A stretch of DNA of 64,000 nucleotides, taken from the NCBI RefSeq assembly GCF_003815035.1, contig NZ_RKRK01000002.1, forward strand, positions 1 to 64,000, given 5' to 3'. Shown here one piece after another: positions 27,320-36,650 of the stretch (its first letter is position 1; every line of letters starts with the position of its first letter). The notes under the pieces were generated by a model, which was given only the letters and a program-made list of their open reading frames with translations, searched no databases and was not told the DNA's origin. Position numbers and translations under genes: made by a program. This DNA comes from Abyssicoccus albus (GTDB lineage: Bacteria > Bacillota > Bacilli > Staphylococcales > Abyssicoccaceae).

Positions 27320-29599
27320 TTAGTTAAAGAATGAAGATTTTGAGCGAGTGAATAAAATCGAGAATGCTCCAAGTATGATAAAACCAACTGCTGGAATTAA
27401 TGGATTGAATGGTGTTTGACCTGTTGCAGGTAATAAGTTGTCACTTTCATCTTGTTGATCAGTTGATGTTGATTTATCTGAGAGTTCTTGATCTTCATCA
27501 CTGTACACTACGTTTTTGTTTTCAGTTATATCATCTTGATTATTTTGAATTGTTGAGTGTTCATGAATTTCGTTTTCATTTTCTGCTTCGTTTGATAATT
27601 GATTTTCTTCTATTACTGATTTATTAGAGTTATTTTCAGTCGTCATATCTTTAGAAGATTGTTCAGTTGCAATTTCTTCAGTCGTCGTATCTTCAGAAGA
27701 CTGTTCAGCTGTAACTTCTTCAGTCGTCATATCTTCAGCAGTAACTTTTTCAGTAGTGATTTCCTCAGTCGTTACATCTTCAGATGAAATATCCTCGGTA
27801 GTGACTTCTTCAGTTGAAGGGTCTAGAGATGGTAACATTGATGCTGGTAAAATTCTTGTTTTTTCTGTTGTGTAATATGAATCGATAGAGTCTAAGTTAT
27901 TTTTAATATAATCTGCAAATACTTTATCCATAGATGGTCCTTCTTCACGTTCGCCACCTAACATTGTATATCCGTCTCCACCAACAGCTAAGAAATCATT
28001 TGTTGCAACTTTGTATGTTCTATTTTCATCAAGAAGTTCATAATTATTTGTTTCAGGGTTTAGAATGCGAATTTCTTCAACACGTTCACCAATCGGTTTA
28101 TTGATGTCATAATAAACTTTAATTGAATCTGATACTTGTAAAAACGCTCCATTTGCACCTAAAACTTGTTCACCATCTTCATCTGTAGTCAGTTCAGCAC
28201 TTAGTGCATGTTCGAACATCGCCATTACATCAGATCCTGGAACATCTATTTGAGCGATAATGTTACCGAAAGGTAAAACTGTGATGATGTCACCAAGTGT
28301 AATGTCCTGATCTGCTGGTAAGTCGGCTCTTATACCACCACCATTCGTTACAGCAAAATCGGAAGGTGAACTAAATGCAGATTTTCCATAATGATATAGT
28401 GAATCTGCAATCATATTTCCTAAATTAGTCTCTTGAGTTCTAACGAATTCACGAGTTCCATTTAATAATTCTTTGTTATAGAACATAACTTCATTAGTTT
28501 CTTGTTCGAAATTCGCTACAGCTTCATCAACGATTGATTGAGTGTTTGATGACGGAGCTGTTTCTAAATGACTTTCGGCACCATGTGTAGACATTTTAGT
28601 ATTTTTAAGGTTATGACCAGTTGCAGTCTTTTCAATATCAGTTAATACAAGACCATAATGTCCTAAGTGGTTACCAGCTTGAACGTGAATCGCATTATCA
28701 GTAATTTGGCGACCTTGCTCAAATAACGAATGTGAATGACCATCTACTAGAATAATTGGCTTGTCTTTAAATTGTTCCATTTGTGATAATTGGTCAATTA
28801 AATAAGTTGATCTCCAAGCTTGTGGTGTTGATTCATCAACGCCTAAATGAGCTAGAATAACGAATACATCAGTCGTACTATTTAATTGTTCCATTTGTTT
28901 TCGAACAGCTTGAAGTGGTTCGGTAAATGTTACACCTTGAATATTGTTAGGATGAGTTTTTGTTTTAGTTTCAGGTGTAGTAACGCCAATAATTGAGTAG
29001 TTAATATCATTTTTTGTAACTTTATATGAAGGTGTGAAACTTAATTGACCATCTTTGTATACGTTAGATGATAAGATAGGAAAGTTTAGCAAATCTTTAT
29101 ATTTAATTGCTTGTTCATAACCAAAATCAAAAGTATGGTTACCAACAACCATCGCATCATATCCAACGGCATTCATGGCTCTGGCCATGCTCTCTCCTTT
29201 GTCAAAATTCGATAAAGGTAATCCTTGGAATGCATCTCCTCCATCGAACATGAACGTAGGATCTTGTTCTTTTTTAATTGTTTCCAACTTTGCCATACCA
29301 ATTGAACGATCACCATCATCTTTAAGTCTACCGTGCATATCATTAGTATGCATAATAGAAATAGATTCCAATGAAGTGTCTGTTGCAGGTTGTTCTGTTG
29401 AAGGATCTTCAATAGAGGCTGCTTCAGATGATGTTACCTCTGTAGACAACGCTTCAGTAGTTGATGACTCAGTTGTAGCTTGCTCAACTGTTGGTGATTC
29501 TGTGGAAGGTGCAGCGAGCATTGTATTAAATGGCATTATCAATGTTAAAATAACGATAAGATTAAAAAGCAACGTTGATTTCAATAAAGATTGTTTCAT
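27320..29599 (-). CDS. Cell-wall-anchored 5'-nucleotidase (AdsA-like)
   Basis: A 759-residue surface protein. A signal peptide (about 1-30) is followed by a Ser/Thr/Glu-rich linker, a calcineurin-like metallophosphoesterase domain (IMHTNDMHGRL near 82, GNHTFDFG, VDGHSH), a 5'-nucleotidase C-terminal domain (NGGGIRADL, VGGDGYTML), a second acidic repeat linker, and the sortase signal LPATG with hydrophobic segment and basic tail. The order and length match staphylococcal AdsA (adenosine synthase), which turns AMP into adenosine to blunt immunity; that role is inferred. AAGGAGGAT precedes the ATG. Monocistronic. Confidence 0.87.
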   Translation of the reverse strand: MKQSLLKSTLLFNLIVILTLIMPFNTMLAAPSTESPTVEQATTESSTTEALSTEVTSSEAASIEDPSTEQPATDTSLESISIMHTNDMHGRLKDDGDRSIGMAKLETIKKEQDPTFMFDGGDAFQGLPLSNFDKGESMARAMNAVGYDAMVVGNHTFDFGYEQAIKYKDLLNFPILSSNVYKDGQLSFTPSYKVTKNDINYSIIGVTTPETKTKTHPNNIQGVTFTEPLQAVRKQMEQLNSTTDVFVILAHLGVDESTPQAWRSTYLIDQLSQMEQFKDKPIILVDGHSHSLFEQGRQITDNAIHVQAGNHLGHYGLVLTDIEKTATGHNLKNTKMSTHGAESHLETAPSSNTQSIVDEAVANFEQETNEVMFYNKELLNGTREFVRTQETNLGNMIADSLYHYGKSAFSSPSDFAVTNGGGIRADLPADQDITLGDIITVLPFGNIIAQIDVPGSDVMAMFEHALSAELTTDEDGEQVLGANGAFLQVSDSIKVYYDINKPIGERVEEIRILNPETNNYELLDENRTYKVATNDFLAVGGDGYTMLGGEREEGPSMDKVFADYIKNNLDSIDSYYTTEKTRILPASMLPSLDPSTEEVTTEDISSEDVTTEEITTEKVTAEDMTTEEVTAEQSSEDTTTEEIATEQSSKDMTTENNSNKSVIEENQLSNEAENENEIHEHSTIQNNQDDITENKNVVYSDEDQELSDKSTSTDQQDESDNLLPATGQTPFNPLIPAVGFIILGAFSILFTRSKSSFFN
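27637..27837 (-). repeat. Acidic TTEE/SSED low-complexity repeat region in the nucleotidase
   Basis: Within the C-terminal linker the protein repeats 5-7 residue units such as TTEEVTAE, SSEDVTTEE and ATEQSS. The DNA shows matching imperfect repeats of TCTTCAGTCGT type. Such stretches serve as cell-wall spanners and change length by slippage. Confidence 0.8.
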
Positions 29600-29892
29600 T
29601 ATGAATTATCCTCCTTAAGTTTAAAATAATATTGTAAATGCCATTTAAGAATACCAAAGTAATAAGGTGGTAAAGTCTTTTTACAGAAAAAATACAATAA
29701 ATTTACATTATATTAATAAATTATGTGAAAAATATTGATATACATTAGAAGAGTAATCGGATTATAATAAAAATACGAATATAATCAACACATTTTATAA
29801 TTTTTCTATAATTATTATTAGTAATAATAATATTTCAATAATGAATTGATAATATATTTGTCTATATAAGCGGTATCAAAGGGGCGTTCTAG
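29600..29892. other. 293-nt AT-rich gap with a perfect palindrome
   Basis: No gene is visible. The gap separates two divergent genes. It holds a palindrome ATTATTATTA/TAATAATAAT at 29811-29831 but no strong T-run, so this is not a good terminator. Poly-AT promoter-like hexamers are too numerous to assign. Confidence 0.4.
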
Positions 29893-30315
29893 TTGGATAA
29901 TTATATGGTGATTGATAAGTTAGTTAAAGAAATGTTGAATGAACAACAAATTTGTAGTGAAATAAATTATGCAATTTATCAAGAAATGATTCAATTTGAG
30001 TTGAAAGAAAAATTCGGAAGACTCTATTACATACTAAATGATACCGGAAACCAGTTAATCAGTATCATGTATGTTATCTTTAAACCGATAGAACCTTGTT
30101 GGTATATTAAATTTTCATGGACCAATCCCACATATAGAAATAAAGGTTACCATAAAAGGTTGAAAGTTGAATTTGAATCTTGGGTGAAAAATCATTCTCA
30201 GCATAAATTAATCAAAACTGAAGTTTCATCTACAAATGACCTTATGATATCTTTAAATCAAAAAGGTGGTTATAAAATAAAAAAATCGATAATGTATAAG
30301 AACATGAATGATTAA
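29893..30315 (+). CDS. GNAT-like N-acetyltransferase
   Basis: A 140-residue protein with a GNAT core. The strand IKFSWTNPTYRNKGYHKRLKVEF matches motif A (acetyl-CoA loop RxxGxxxxL), and SSTNDLMISLNQKGGYKI fits the end of the fold. Substrate unknown. The start is TTG at 29893, with AAAGGGGCG upstream. First of four genes in the same direction with lipoprotein character. Confidence 0.7.
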   Translation: MDNYMVIDKLVKEMLNEQQICSEINYAIYQEMIQFELKEKFGRLYYILNDTGNQLISIMYVIFKPIEPCWYIKFSWTNPTYRNKGYHKRLKVEFESWVKNHSQHKLIKTEVSSTNDLMISLNQKGGYKIKKSIMYKNMND

Positions 30316-30347
30316 AAATAGATACATGAAAGGCTTTGAGGAAAATA

Positions 30348-30707
30348 ATGAAATTAACTTTTAATAAATGTATAAGAGTTATTAGTTCGGTAGGCATATT
30401 ATTTATGCTCAACGGATGTTCTAATGATGAGGATAATGAAAAGTTAAGTAAGGAAATTAAAGAGCAAAATTCTCAAATTGAAACATTAGAAAAAGAGAAA
30501 GAACAACTTAATAAGGACATTAAATCTCTTGAAAAAGAATCAAGTAGTTTAAAACAAAAGCAAAAAGGAAATAATAAACAAGAAGACGATAAAGATAAGG
30601 TTGATTCTAAGGCGGATTCAGAGCAAAATAGTGATGAACCAAAAGATGAAAACAAGAAAAAGTCGACAGAGAAAGAACCTTTAGATGGTAAAAAAATGAT
30701 GATGTAA
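30348..30707 (+). CDS. Lipoprotein with coiled coil, probably truncated by a homopolymer frameshift
   Basis: A 119-residue product. The N-terminal signal ends in the lipobox LNGC (Cys about residue 24). Next come a coiled coil (about 30-80: KLSKEIKEQNSQIETLEKE-type heptads) and an acidic/lysine-rich tail. The ATG at 30348 follows GAGGA. The frame ends at a TAA right after a run of seven A (30690-30696). With one extra A the frame runs on for 33 codons of hydrophilic, repeat-like sequence to a TAA at 30803-30805. Either an off-phase gene, a sequencing slip, or a true short form. No enzymatic domain. Confidence 0.6.
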   Translation: MKLTFNKCIRVISSVGILFMLNGCSNDEDNEKLSKEIKEQNSQIETLEKEKEQLNKDIKSLEKESSSLKQKQKGNNKQEDDKDKVDSKADSEQNSDEPKDENKKKSTEKEPLDGKKMMM

Positions 30708-30861
30708 CTAATAGTGATGACGGTGTTAACAATAATGATAGAAATGAATCATCAAGACATGAAGAAAATGAACATAGAACGAATAGTGATAGAAAAAGAG
30801 ATTAAAATAAATAATGATATAAATTTTAATATAAATTCGAAAAATTTTGGAGGAATTTAAT

Positions 30862-31206
30862 ATGAATGTAGAAGTGTTAAAGACATTAGAAAACCAAACA
30901 ATGAAAATTCAAAAAATAGGTGAAGAAATTGCTAGACATTTAAATGTAGAATTGATTAGCACAATTGGGGATGTAATACCTTACGCTGACCAAACACCAC
31001 AAAATAAAAAGGATAAAAGAGATGTGCGAATCAAGTATCTAGTAAAAGATAAGCCGTTTGAGATTAATGTTGTGGCAAAAATGGACGAAAAAGATGTGAA
31101 TAACAATTTTGAACATGAAAATAAGACTTCAGATCATTCATCTTTTCAACAAAATGCTAATGTGAATGTCGATGTACTTTTAGTTTCGTCTAGGAGAACT
31201 GGTTAA
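30862..31206 (+). CDS. Hypothetical protein
   Basis: A 114-residue cytoplasmic-looking protein without signal peptide or membrane segment. I do not recognise a family. The N-terminal third is helical (KTLENQTMKIQKIGEEIARHL), the middle is charged (TPQNKKDKRDVRIKYL), and the C-terminal part is asparagine-rich (NNNFEHENK, NANVNVDVLL). The ATG at 30862 has GGAGG 8 nt upstream. Its stop is directly next to the ATG of the following lipoprotein, so the two are translationally coupled. Confidence 0.6.
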   Translation: MNVEVLKTLENQTMKIQKIGEEIARHLNVELISTIGDVIPYADQTPQNKKDKRDVRIKYLVKDKPFEINVVAKMDEKDVNNNFEHENKTSDHSSFQQNANVNVDVLLVSSRRTG

Positions 31207-32835
31207 ATGAAGTTTAAATATGCATTGTTTAGCATCATTACAATAGTTGTAATGATGTTATTTATTGGATGTAGTTCAAAGTCATCATTATATGATAAAC
31301 AATCGAATGATAATGCTCACGAAGGTGATAATTTGAAAAAAACGATATTATTTGATGCATCACATGGTCAAACGTCAGGTGAAGCTGATTGGGTTATTGA
31401 TGGCGGATTCTCAGAGTTTGGAGATGCATTAAAATCAAATGGCTATCATATAACCCAAACAGATGGGATGCAACAACTCAATCAGAATACATTAAAAGAA
31501 GTAGACGTATTAGTCATGCCTGAAGCGAATATTCCTCTAAAGATAAGTGAACAACAAGCCATTATCGAATTTGTGAAAAATGGAGGAGGGATCTTTTTCA
31601 TATCAAATCATTACAATGGCGATCGAAATTTTAATCGTTTTGATTCTTCTGAAGTTATGAATGGATATCGACGCGGTGCGATGTCTAATCCAACAAAAGG
31701 AATGTCTAATAAAGAAAAGCACGCTGAGGCAATGCAAGATGTCGAGGGAGTAGATTTCTTACATGAGCATTTTGGTGTCAGATTTAGATATAATTCATTA
31801 GATAAAGTTCAATCAACTCAAATCGTTTCTCCGGATCAAAGCTTTGGTATTACAGAAGGTGTAGAGAAAATTGAAATGAATGCAGGTTCAACGATTGCAA
31901 TTACAAATCCAGATATTGCAAAAGGTATAATATATCCACCCAAACTATCTAAAAAAGATGCATGGGACCATGCCGTTGATCAAGGTGTCTATAATGACGG
32001 CGGAAGAGATGAAGGTGCAATGATGGCTTTAAGCGTTGTCGGTAAAGGAAAAGCTTTTTTTGCTGGAGACTCGTCATACTTTGAAGATGACTCACCAAAA
32101 TATAAACGTGAAGATAATGGTAGAGAGAAAACAACATACCCTGGGTTTAATGAATTTAGTCATAAAACCATTGCAATTAACGCGATTAAATGGCTTTTGA
32201 GTGAAGATGAATATGAATCTTTACCTGAGAATATAGAGCGAGATAAAATTACTCCATTATTAGAGGAAGAAGAACCAGGCCAAGGTAAAGAATATGACAG
32301 AGAGCCGTGGGGATCACCAGTAAAAGGTTATGATTGGTTTGATCCAAAGACTTTCAAAAAAGGCAGTTATTTAAGTCAAATTAACAATAATAATGCACAA
32401 AATGAAAATAACAATCAAAACAGCGATAACAATCACAATAAAAATGAAACATATAAAGATAATAATGAGATCGACAGAAAAGATAAGGATCAACAATTTA
32501 ACAATAAAAAATATGAATATACGTTGAATTTCCCATTTCATGTAAATACACATGAAACATTTGAAATTGTAGTCTATGTACATGAAGGTAGATTGGATGA
32601 TCAAAAAATGCAACTAGGTATTGAAAATCAGCAAGGCAAAGTAATTTCAAAATTCCTTGAAGGTAACGAAAGCTCTGAAGCATCATACTCAAAGGAACAG
32701 CAGTATAAAGTGAAAGATGGTTATGTAACGCAAAAATTTAAAATTAAGATTGATGATTCATATAAAGGGAGAGCTCAAATAAAGTTGAAGTCGAATAATA
32801 AAGTTATTCAAGAAAATTACTTAACTATTCATTAA
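31207..32835 (+). CDS. Lipoprotein with a glutamine-amidotransferase-like (GIFT/ThuA-type) domain
   Basis: A 542-residue secreted protein. A hydrophobic signal ends at FIGC (lipobox, Cys22). Residues about 40-340 read as a class I glutamine-amidotransferase-like fold: TILFDASHGQTSGEADWVI, DVLVMPEAN, FVKNGGGIFFISNH, and GKGKAFFAGDSSYFEDD, reminiscent of GIFT/ThuA-like proteins. A low-complexity Asn/Asp linker (about 395-435) precedes a C-terminal beta-rich, Ig-like domain (FHVNTHETFEIVVYVHEG). Substrate unknown; the histidine and serine in GH-like motifs could be catalytic or binding. Coupled to the upstream hypothetical gene. Confidence 0.6.
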   Translation: MKFKYALFSIITIVVMMLFIGCSSKSSLYDKQSNDNAHEGDNLKKTILFDASHGQTSGEADWVIDGGFSEFGDALKSNGYHITQTDGMQQLNQNTLKEVDVLVMPEANIPLKISEQQAIIEFVKNGGGIFFISNHYNGDRNFNRFDSSEVMNGYRRGAMSNPTKGMSNKEKHAEAMQDVEGVDFLHEHFGVRFRYNSLDKVQSTQIVSPDQSFGITEGVEKIEMNAGSTIAITNPDIAKGIIYPPKLSKKDAWDHAVDQGVYNDGGRDEGAMMALSVVGKGKAFFAGDSSYFEDDSPKYKREDNGREKTTYPGFNEFSHKTIAINAIKWLLSEDEYESLPENIERDKITPLLEEEEPGQGKEYDREPWGSPVKGYDWFDPKTFKKGSYLSQINNNNAQNENNNQNSDNNHNKNETYKDNNEIDRKDKDQQFNNKKYEYTLNFPFHVNTHETFEIVVYVHEGRLDDQKMQLGIENQQGKVISKFLEGNESSEASYSKEQQYKVKDGYVTQKFKIKIDDSYKGRAQIKLKSNNKVIQENYLTIH

Positions 32836-32914
32836 TTATATGAATTAAAGGCTATATGGAAAAAATTATATATAAACCCATTCTATAAATATAGCCAAAC
32901 AGTTTAAACATCGA

Positions 32915-32951
32915 AAGAATCGACAAGAACATCTATTCTTAGTCGGTTCTT
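32915..32951. terminator. Hairpin between convergent genes
   Basis: AAGAATCGACAAGAA can pair with TTCTTAGTCGGTTCTT with two mismatches. It sits between the lipoprotein gene and the LOG gene, and could stop both. Confidence 0.65.
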
Positions 32952-32982
32952 ATTATTGGTTATCTATTTTAAGATTTAACAA

Positions 32983-33549
32983 TTAGTCGTATGTTCTAAC
33001 TGGAACATCTTGATAGTCTTTTAATAAACGTATCATCTCAGTAGGAGAATCCGCAATATCAACCATTTTCATATAATCTTCTTTAATAAATTCCTCTGTA
33101 ATCATATGATTAAACATTTCAATGAGTGGATTGAAGTAGTTTAAAGTATTATATAAACCGATCGGCTTGCGATGTAAACCAATTTGAGCCCATGTAAACA
33201 TCTCGAAAAACTCTTCTAAAGTTCCAGCACCACCTGGAAGTGCAATAATGGCATCACTTAAGTCTGCCATCAATGCTTTTCGCTCATGCATTGTATCCAC
33301 CGTATGCAGTTCTGTTAAATTCGGGTGAGCGATTTCACGTTCTACTAAGAAATTCGGCATAACACCAATCACTTCACCACCAGCTTCAATTGCTGCATCA
33401 GCAATTGCGCCCATTATACCAACAGCGCCACCACCATAGACAATCGTATATCCTTCTCTCGCAAGAAATGTTGCGAACTGTTTTGCTTCTTGAATGTATT
33501 CTAATTGTTTTCCTTTTTGTGAGCCACAAAATATAGCAATATTCTTCAT
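32983..33549 (-). CDS. LOG-family phosphoribohydrolase (TIGR00730)
   Basis: A 188-residue Rossmann-fold protein. The LOG motifs are complete: GGAVGIMGAIADAA near residue 44, and PGGAGTLEEFFEMFTW near 106-121. Related enzymes release the base from cytokinin-type nucleoside monophosphates; bacterial members may act on purine nucleotides. The ATG is preceded by AAAGGTGA on the minus strand, which lies in a duplicated 23-bp unit. Confidence 0.88.
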   Translation of the reverse strand: MKNIAIFCGSQKGKQLEYIQEAKQFATFLAREGYTIVYGGGAVGIMGAIADAAIEAGGEVIGVMPNFLVEREIAHPNLTELHTVDTMHERKALMADLSDAIIALPGGAGTLEEFFEMFTWAQIGLHRKPIGLYNTLNYFNPLIEMFNHMITEEFIKEDYMKMVDIADSPTEMIRLLKDYQDVPVRTYD

Positions 33550-33595
33550 TTATATTCACCTTTCCATTAATGTTATATTCACCGTTCCATTAATG
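33550..33595 (-). repeat. Tandem 23-bp duplication of the leader/RBS of the LOG gene
   Basis: Two adjacent copies (33550-33572 and 33573-33595) differ only at one base (T or G, turning AAAGGTGA into AACGGTGA). Each contains a Shine-Dalgarno and an AATATAA spacer, but only the first copy is followed by the start codon. Confidence 0.85.
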
Positions 33596-33616
33596 TATGG
33601 ATAGAGTTAATGACGA

Positions 33617-33654
33617 TGAAAAAGAGCTTGGATGACAAGCTCTTCATCATTATC
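33617..33654 (-). terminator. Terminator after the coiled-coil protein gene
   Basis: Read on the minus strand, GATGAAGAGCTTG pairs with CAAGCTCTTTTTCATC, with a T-run. It ends the minus-strand gene at 33674. Confidence 0.75.
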
Positions 33655-33673
33655 TTTGATTCAATTTTAGATG

Positions 33674-34756
33674 TTATTTATTGCGGTAATGTTTTAAAAT
33701 TTGATCGTAATGCTTATCGAATAAAGAAGGGTCCTTATGCTTATCGTTAGATTTCTTTTTGAATGTTGGATTATTATAATAGCTTAAAATAGCATTGATA
33801 TGACGGCTAGCAGTATCAGTTAATGCGTTATAATCTTGCTTTTCATGATAAGCAAGGTTATGAGTCATTTCATACATAGTATCTTCATTATTTCCAATGA
33901 TTTCGTTATTTGAATTCAGTTCATTTGTATTTTGGTGATTATTTGTATTTAATTGTTGAGTTTCACCTTCATCATGTCCTAATACAGCATATTTATACTT
34001 CTCTTCGACATCGTTTTGTGATGAATCATATAGATTAGCATGCTTAGGTGTATCATAGAAGTCTTGCGTTTCATCATAATTGAAGATACCTTGCTTATTC
34101 GATTGTTGCTGATCTTCATCTCGGTATGAGTCAGCATACTCGATTCGATTCACATTAGACATGTCTACATCTTTATTAATTGGTTTCGAAGGTGTTTTCA
34201 ACGTTTTAATTTCATCTACTGTTCCACGTTCCGTCTGTTCAGGATTATAATGCAATTCTTCACTATTTATAGGGTGTTCATACATATCTAATGTTGGCAT
34301 CTCTGAAGATGTAATATCTTGTTCGCTAATTCCAGCGATATGATGGCCATTATTTAAAGGTTTTTGAGATTTAGCAATGCGTTTTTCTTCTTTCTGTTGT
34401 TGCTTCTTGAGTTTGTCCATTTCTTTTTGTTCATTCTTTTGTTCTTTTTCATAAGCTTTCATTTCTTTATTGTAATCAAATTTTTGTTTTTTATTTTGTA
34501 CGAACTGATTAATATTACTCGCAGTATTATGAGTTGTATTATATACTTTTTGCGTCGTATTTTTTGTATTGACTGCTGCATTTTGAATATTTTTTGCAGC
34601 TGTTTTAGAGATATCGGCTACTTTCTTAGAAGAGTCAATCGTTAATGAAGTTGCTTTTTGTACATCTGGATGTTCAGCAATTTTTTTGCGTTCATTGATC
34701 AATGGAATTAATATGACTGGAAGTAAATTAACTGCAGTTTTAATTTTTTCATTCAT
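33674..34756 (-). CDS. Coiled-coil protein of unknown function
   Basis: A 360-residue protein. One short hydrophobic segment near the N-terminus (about 7-17, LLPVILIPLI) is followed by a helical region rich in K, N, T, and then a long charged coiled coil (KEMKAYEKEQKNEQKEMDK type, residues about 100-135). The remainder is acidic and Asn/Gln-rich and looks disordered. The ATG at 34756 is preferred over 34837 because GGAGG is 8 nt upstream. Function unknown; a membrane-associated structural protein is possible. Confidence 0.6.
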   Translation of the reverse strand: MNEKIKTAVNLLPVILIPLINERKKIAEHPDVQKATSLTIDSSKKVADISKTAAKNIQNAAVNTKNTTQKVYNTTHNTASNINQFVQNKKQKFDYNKEMKAYEKEQKNEQKEMDKLKKQQQKEEKRIAKSQKPLNNGHHIAGISEQDITSSEMPTLDMYEHPINSEELHYNPEQTERGTVDEIKTLKTPSKPINKDVDMSNVNRIEYADSYRDEDQQQSNKQGIFNYDETQDFYDTPKHANLYDSSQNDVEEKYKYAVLGHDEGETQQLNTNNHQNTNELNSNNEIIGNNEDTMYEMTHNLAYHEKQDYNALTDTASRHINAILSYYNNPTFKKKSNDKHKDPSLFDKHYDQILKHYRNK

Positions 34757-35042
34757 TGTATTATCCTCCGTTGTTAATGCATTGTGGTAAAAATAACTTG
34801 CTATCAATAAAGTCATTCGTTCATATTTAATACCCATGACAAGATACTTTCAACCATAATGAATTGTTAAAATGATATATTAACATTATAACAATCTTTA
34901 TTTATTTTATAAATTAAAATGGAGTGTAGATCTGAAGGTTCTATTTTATATTACTTACTAATTATTACTTTGTAATAATTTTTAATCTTTAAGTGATTAA
35001 TAAATAAAAAGGTTTTAATATAATTATATATGAGGTTTTAAT

Positions 35043-36650
35043 ATGTTATTACGTCAATATCAACAAATTACTTTAAATAAATTATTAGCTATATTATTTA
35101 ATATATTAAGTATTATTTCATTTGTATATTTTGTCATATTATTAATGGAACTTATAAATTTATTGATACAAGAAGCTTCAGTATCTTATTCAATGATATT
35201 ATATATAGCTGTTTTATTAAGTGGTCGTTATATATTTCAAGAAGCAAGTCAACTCATGATGAGTGTTGAAGCAACTCGCGTAACGAACAAATGGAGTAAT
35301 ATAATTATCAATTCGATACCACTTGTAGACAGATTAGAAGCTGGTGAACTACAACATCAACTTACGTTTGTTCTCGATAAGACGAAACAATATGTCACGA
35401 ATTATCAATTTACTGCAATATTAAGCGTAATGACTCTCATTATTATGTTTGGTGTGACTTTATATTACCATTGGGTTGCAGCGATTATATTAATTGTGAC
35501 GTCTCCTTTTATTCCATTGTTATATATTGTTGTTGGAATGAAGACTCAAGATGATGCGAAGACTCAAATGAATGAATTAAATAAATTTCAATTTACATTA
35601 ATGAATACTTTACGCTCTATGGATGATGTTGTGAATCTTAACCTCCAGCAACACGTCGTAAATCGTTTGAAATCTTATAATTCAAAATATGCTAATGCAT
35701 CGATGAAATTATTGAAAACAGTATTTGTTAGTGGCTTTATGCTGGATTTTATTACAATGATTTCAATCGGTCTCGTAGCACTTGAACTTGGATTTGAATT
35801 AGTCGTTTTTAAAACGATTGAGTTTGAATCAGCTTTTATCGTCATGATGGTCGTGCCTGAGTTTTATTTGGCGCTCAAAAATTTATCCCAAAGTTTTCAT
35901 GCAAAAAAAGAGTCGATGGGACAAATAGAGTTGTTAGACCATACATTCGATCAATTAATCATTGATCGTAAAAATTCACGTTATATAGATATTGTTGTGA
36001 ATGGCGAAAAATTGAGTGGTACTAATAATTTTAGTGATAGTAATCTTCATAAAGGAATAGCAGTCAATTTAGAGGCGCATGATATAAAGTTAGAAGGTAA
36101 ATCAATTCATTATCCAAAAGTTGAATTAGAATTTAGTCAATTTAATGTGATCATTGGACGCAATGGGGTTGGGAAATCACTATATTTACAATTGTTAAAT
36201 GACAGTATTAAATTCTATCAAAGTCAATCCGTCTCCTATTTGCCACAACATTCGTATATTTTTGAAGGGACATTTAAAGAAAATATAGGGAATAAATCTT
36301 ATGATGAATGTGCTCATTATATTAAAATGTTAAAATTAGATCCAATCTGTGAACGCTTTGGCTATCATGATGGCTTAATTGATCCATCTATAATAAGTCA
36401 TGGAGAACAAAAACGAATTAATATTTTGCGTGTGTTGATGGATAATAAGCCATTTGTACTATTTGATGAACCGCTTGCTGGACTCAATATTGAATTAAAG
36501 CAAAGTGTTTTGAAGTGTCTGTTAAAACTAATTACAGACCAGAATAAATGTGTTGTGATGGTGACACATGAATTATCATTAGTGAAACAACGAGTAAAAC
36601 CATTGAATGTTATTGACTTTGATCAGTTAGAGGTGCATCATGATGAATAA
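35043..36650 (+). CDS. CydD-like ABC half-transporter
   Basis: A 535-residue fused membrane/ATPase protein. Six helices occupy residues about 10-290. The ATPase has Walker A GRNGVGKS, Q-loop LPQHSYIFEGT, a divergent signature ISHGEQKRIN instead of LSGGQ, and Walker B FVLFDEPLAGLN. The layout and the pairing with the next gene match the thiol-reductant exporter CydDC, which supports cytochrome bd and haem protein assembly by exporting cysteine or glutathione-like thiols. No cydAB is in this window. It overlaps the partner by 11 nt. Confidence 0.7.
   Translation: MLLRQYQQITLNKLLAILFNILSIISFVYFVILLMELINLLIQEASVSYSMILYIAVLLSGRYIFQEASQLMMSVEATRVTNKWSNIIINSIPLVDRLEAGELQHQLTFVLDKTKQYVTNYQFTAILSVMTLIIMFGVTLYYHWVAAIILIVTSPFIPLLYIVVGMKTQDDAKTQMNELNKFQFTLMNTLRSMDDVVNLNLQQHVVNRLKSYNSKYANASMKLLKTVFVSGFMLDFITMISIGLVALELGFELVVFKTIEFESAFIVMMVVPEFYLALKNLSQSFHAKKESMGQIELLDHTFDQLIIDRKNSRYIDIVVNGEKLSGTNNFSDSNLHKGIAVNLEAHDIKLEGKSIHYPKVELEFSQFNVIIGRNGVGKSLYLQLLNDSIKFYQSQSVSYLPQHSYIFEGTFKENIGNKSYDECAHYIKMLKLDPICERFGYHDGLIDPSIISHGEQKRINILRVLMDNKPFVLFDEPLAGLNIELKQSVLKCLLKLITDQNKCVVMVTHELSLVKQRVKPLNVIDFDQLEVHHDE

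Noticed and set aside
29811-29831. AT palindrome ATTATTATTA/TAATAATAAT as a terminator or operator
   Set aside because: It is pure A/T low-complexity sequence in an AT-rich gap and has no G-C stem or T-run; chance is likely.
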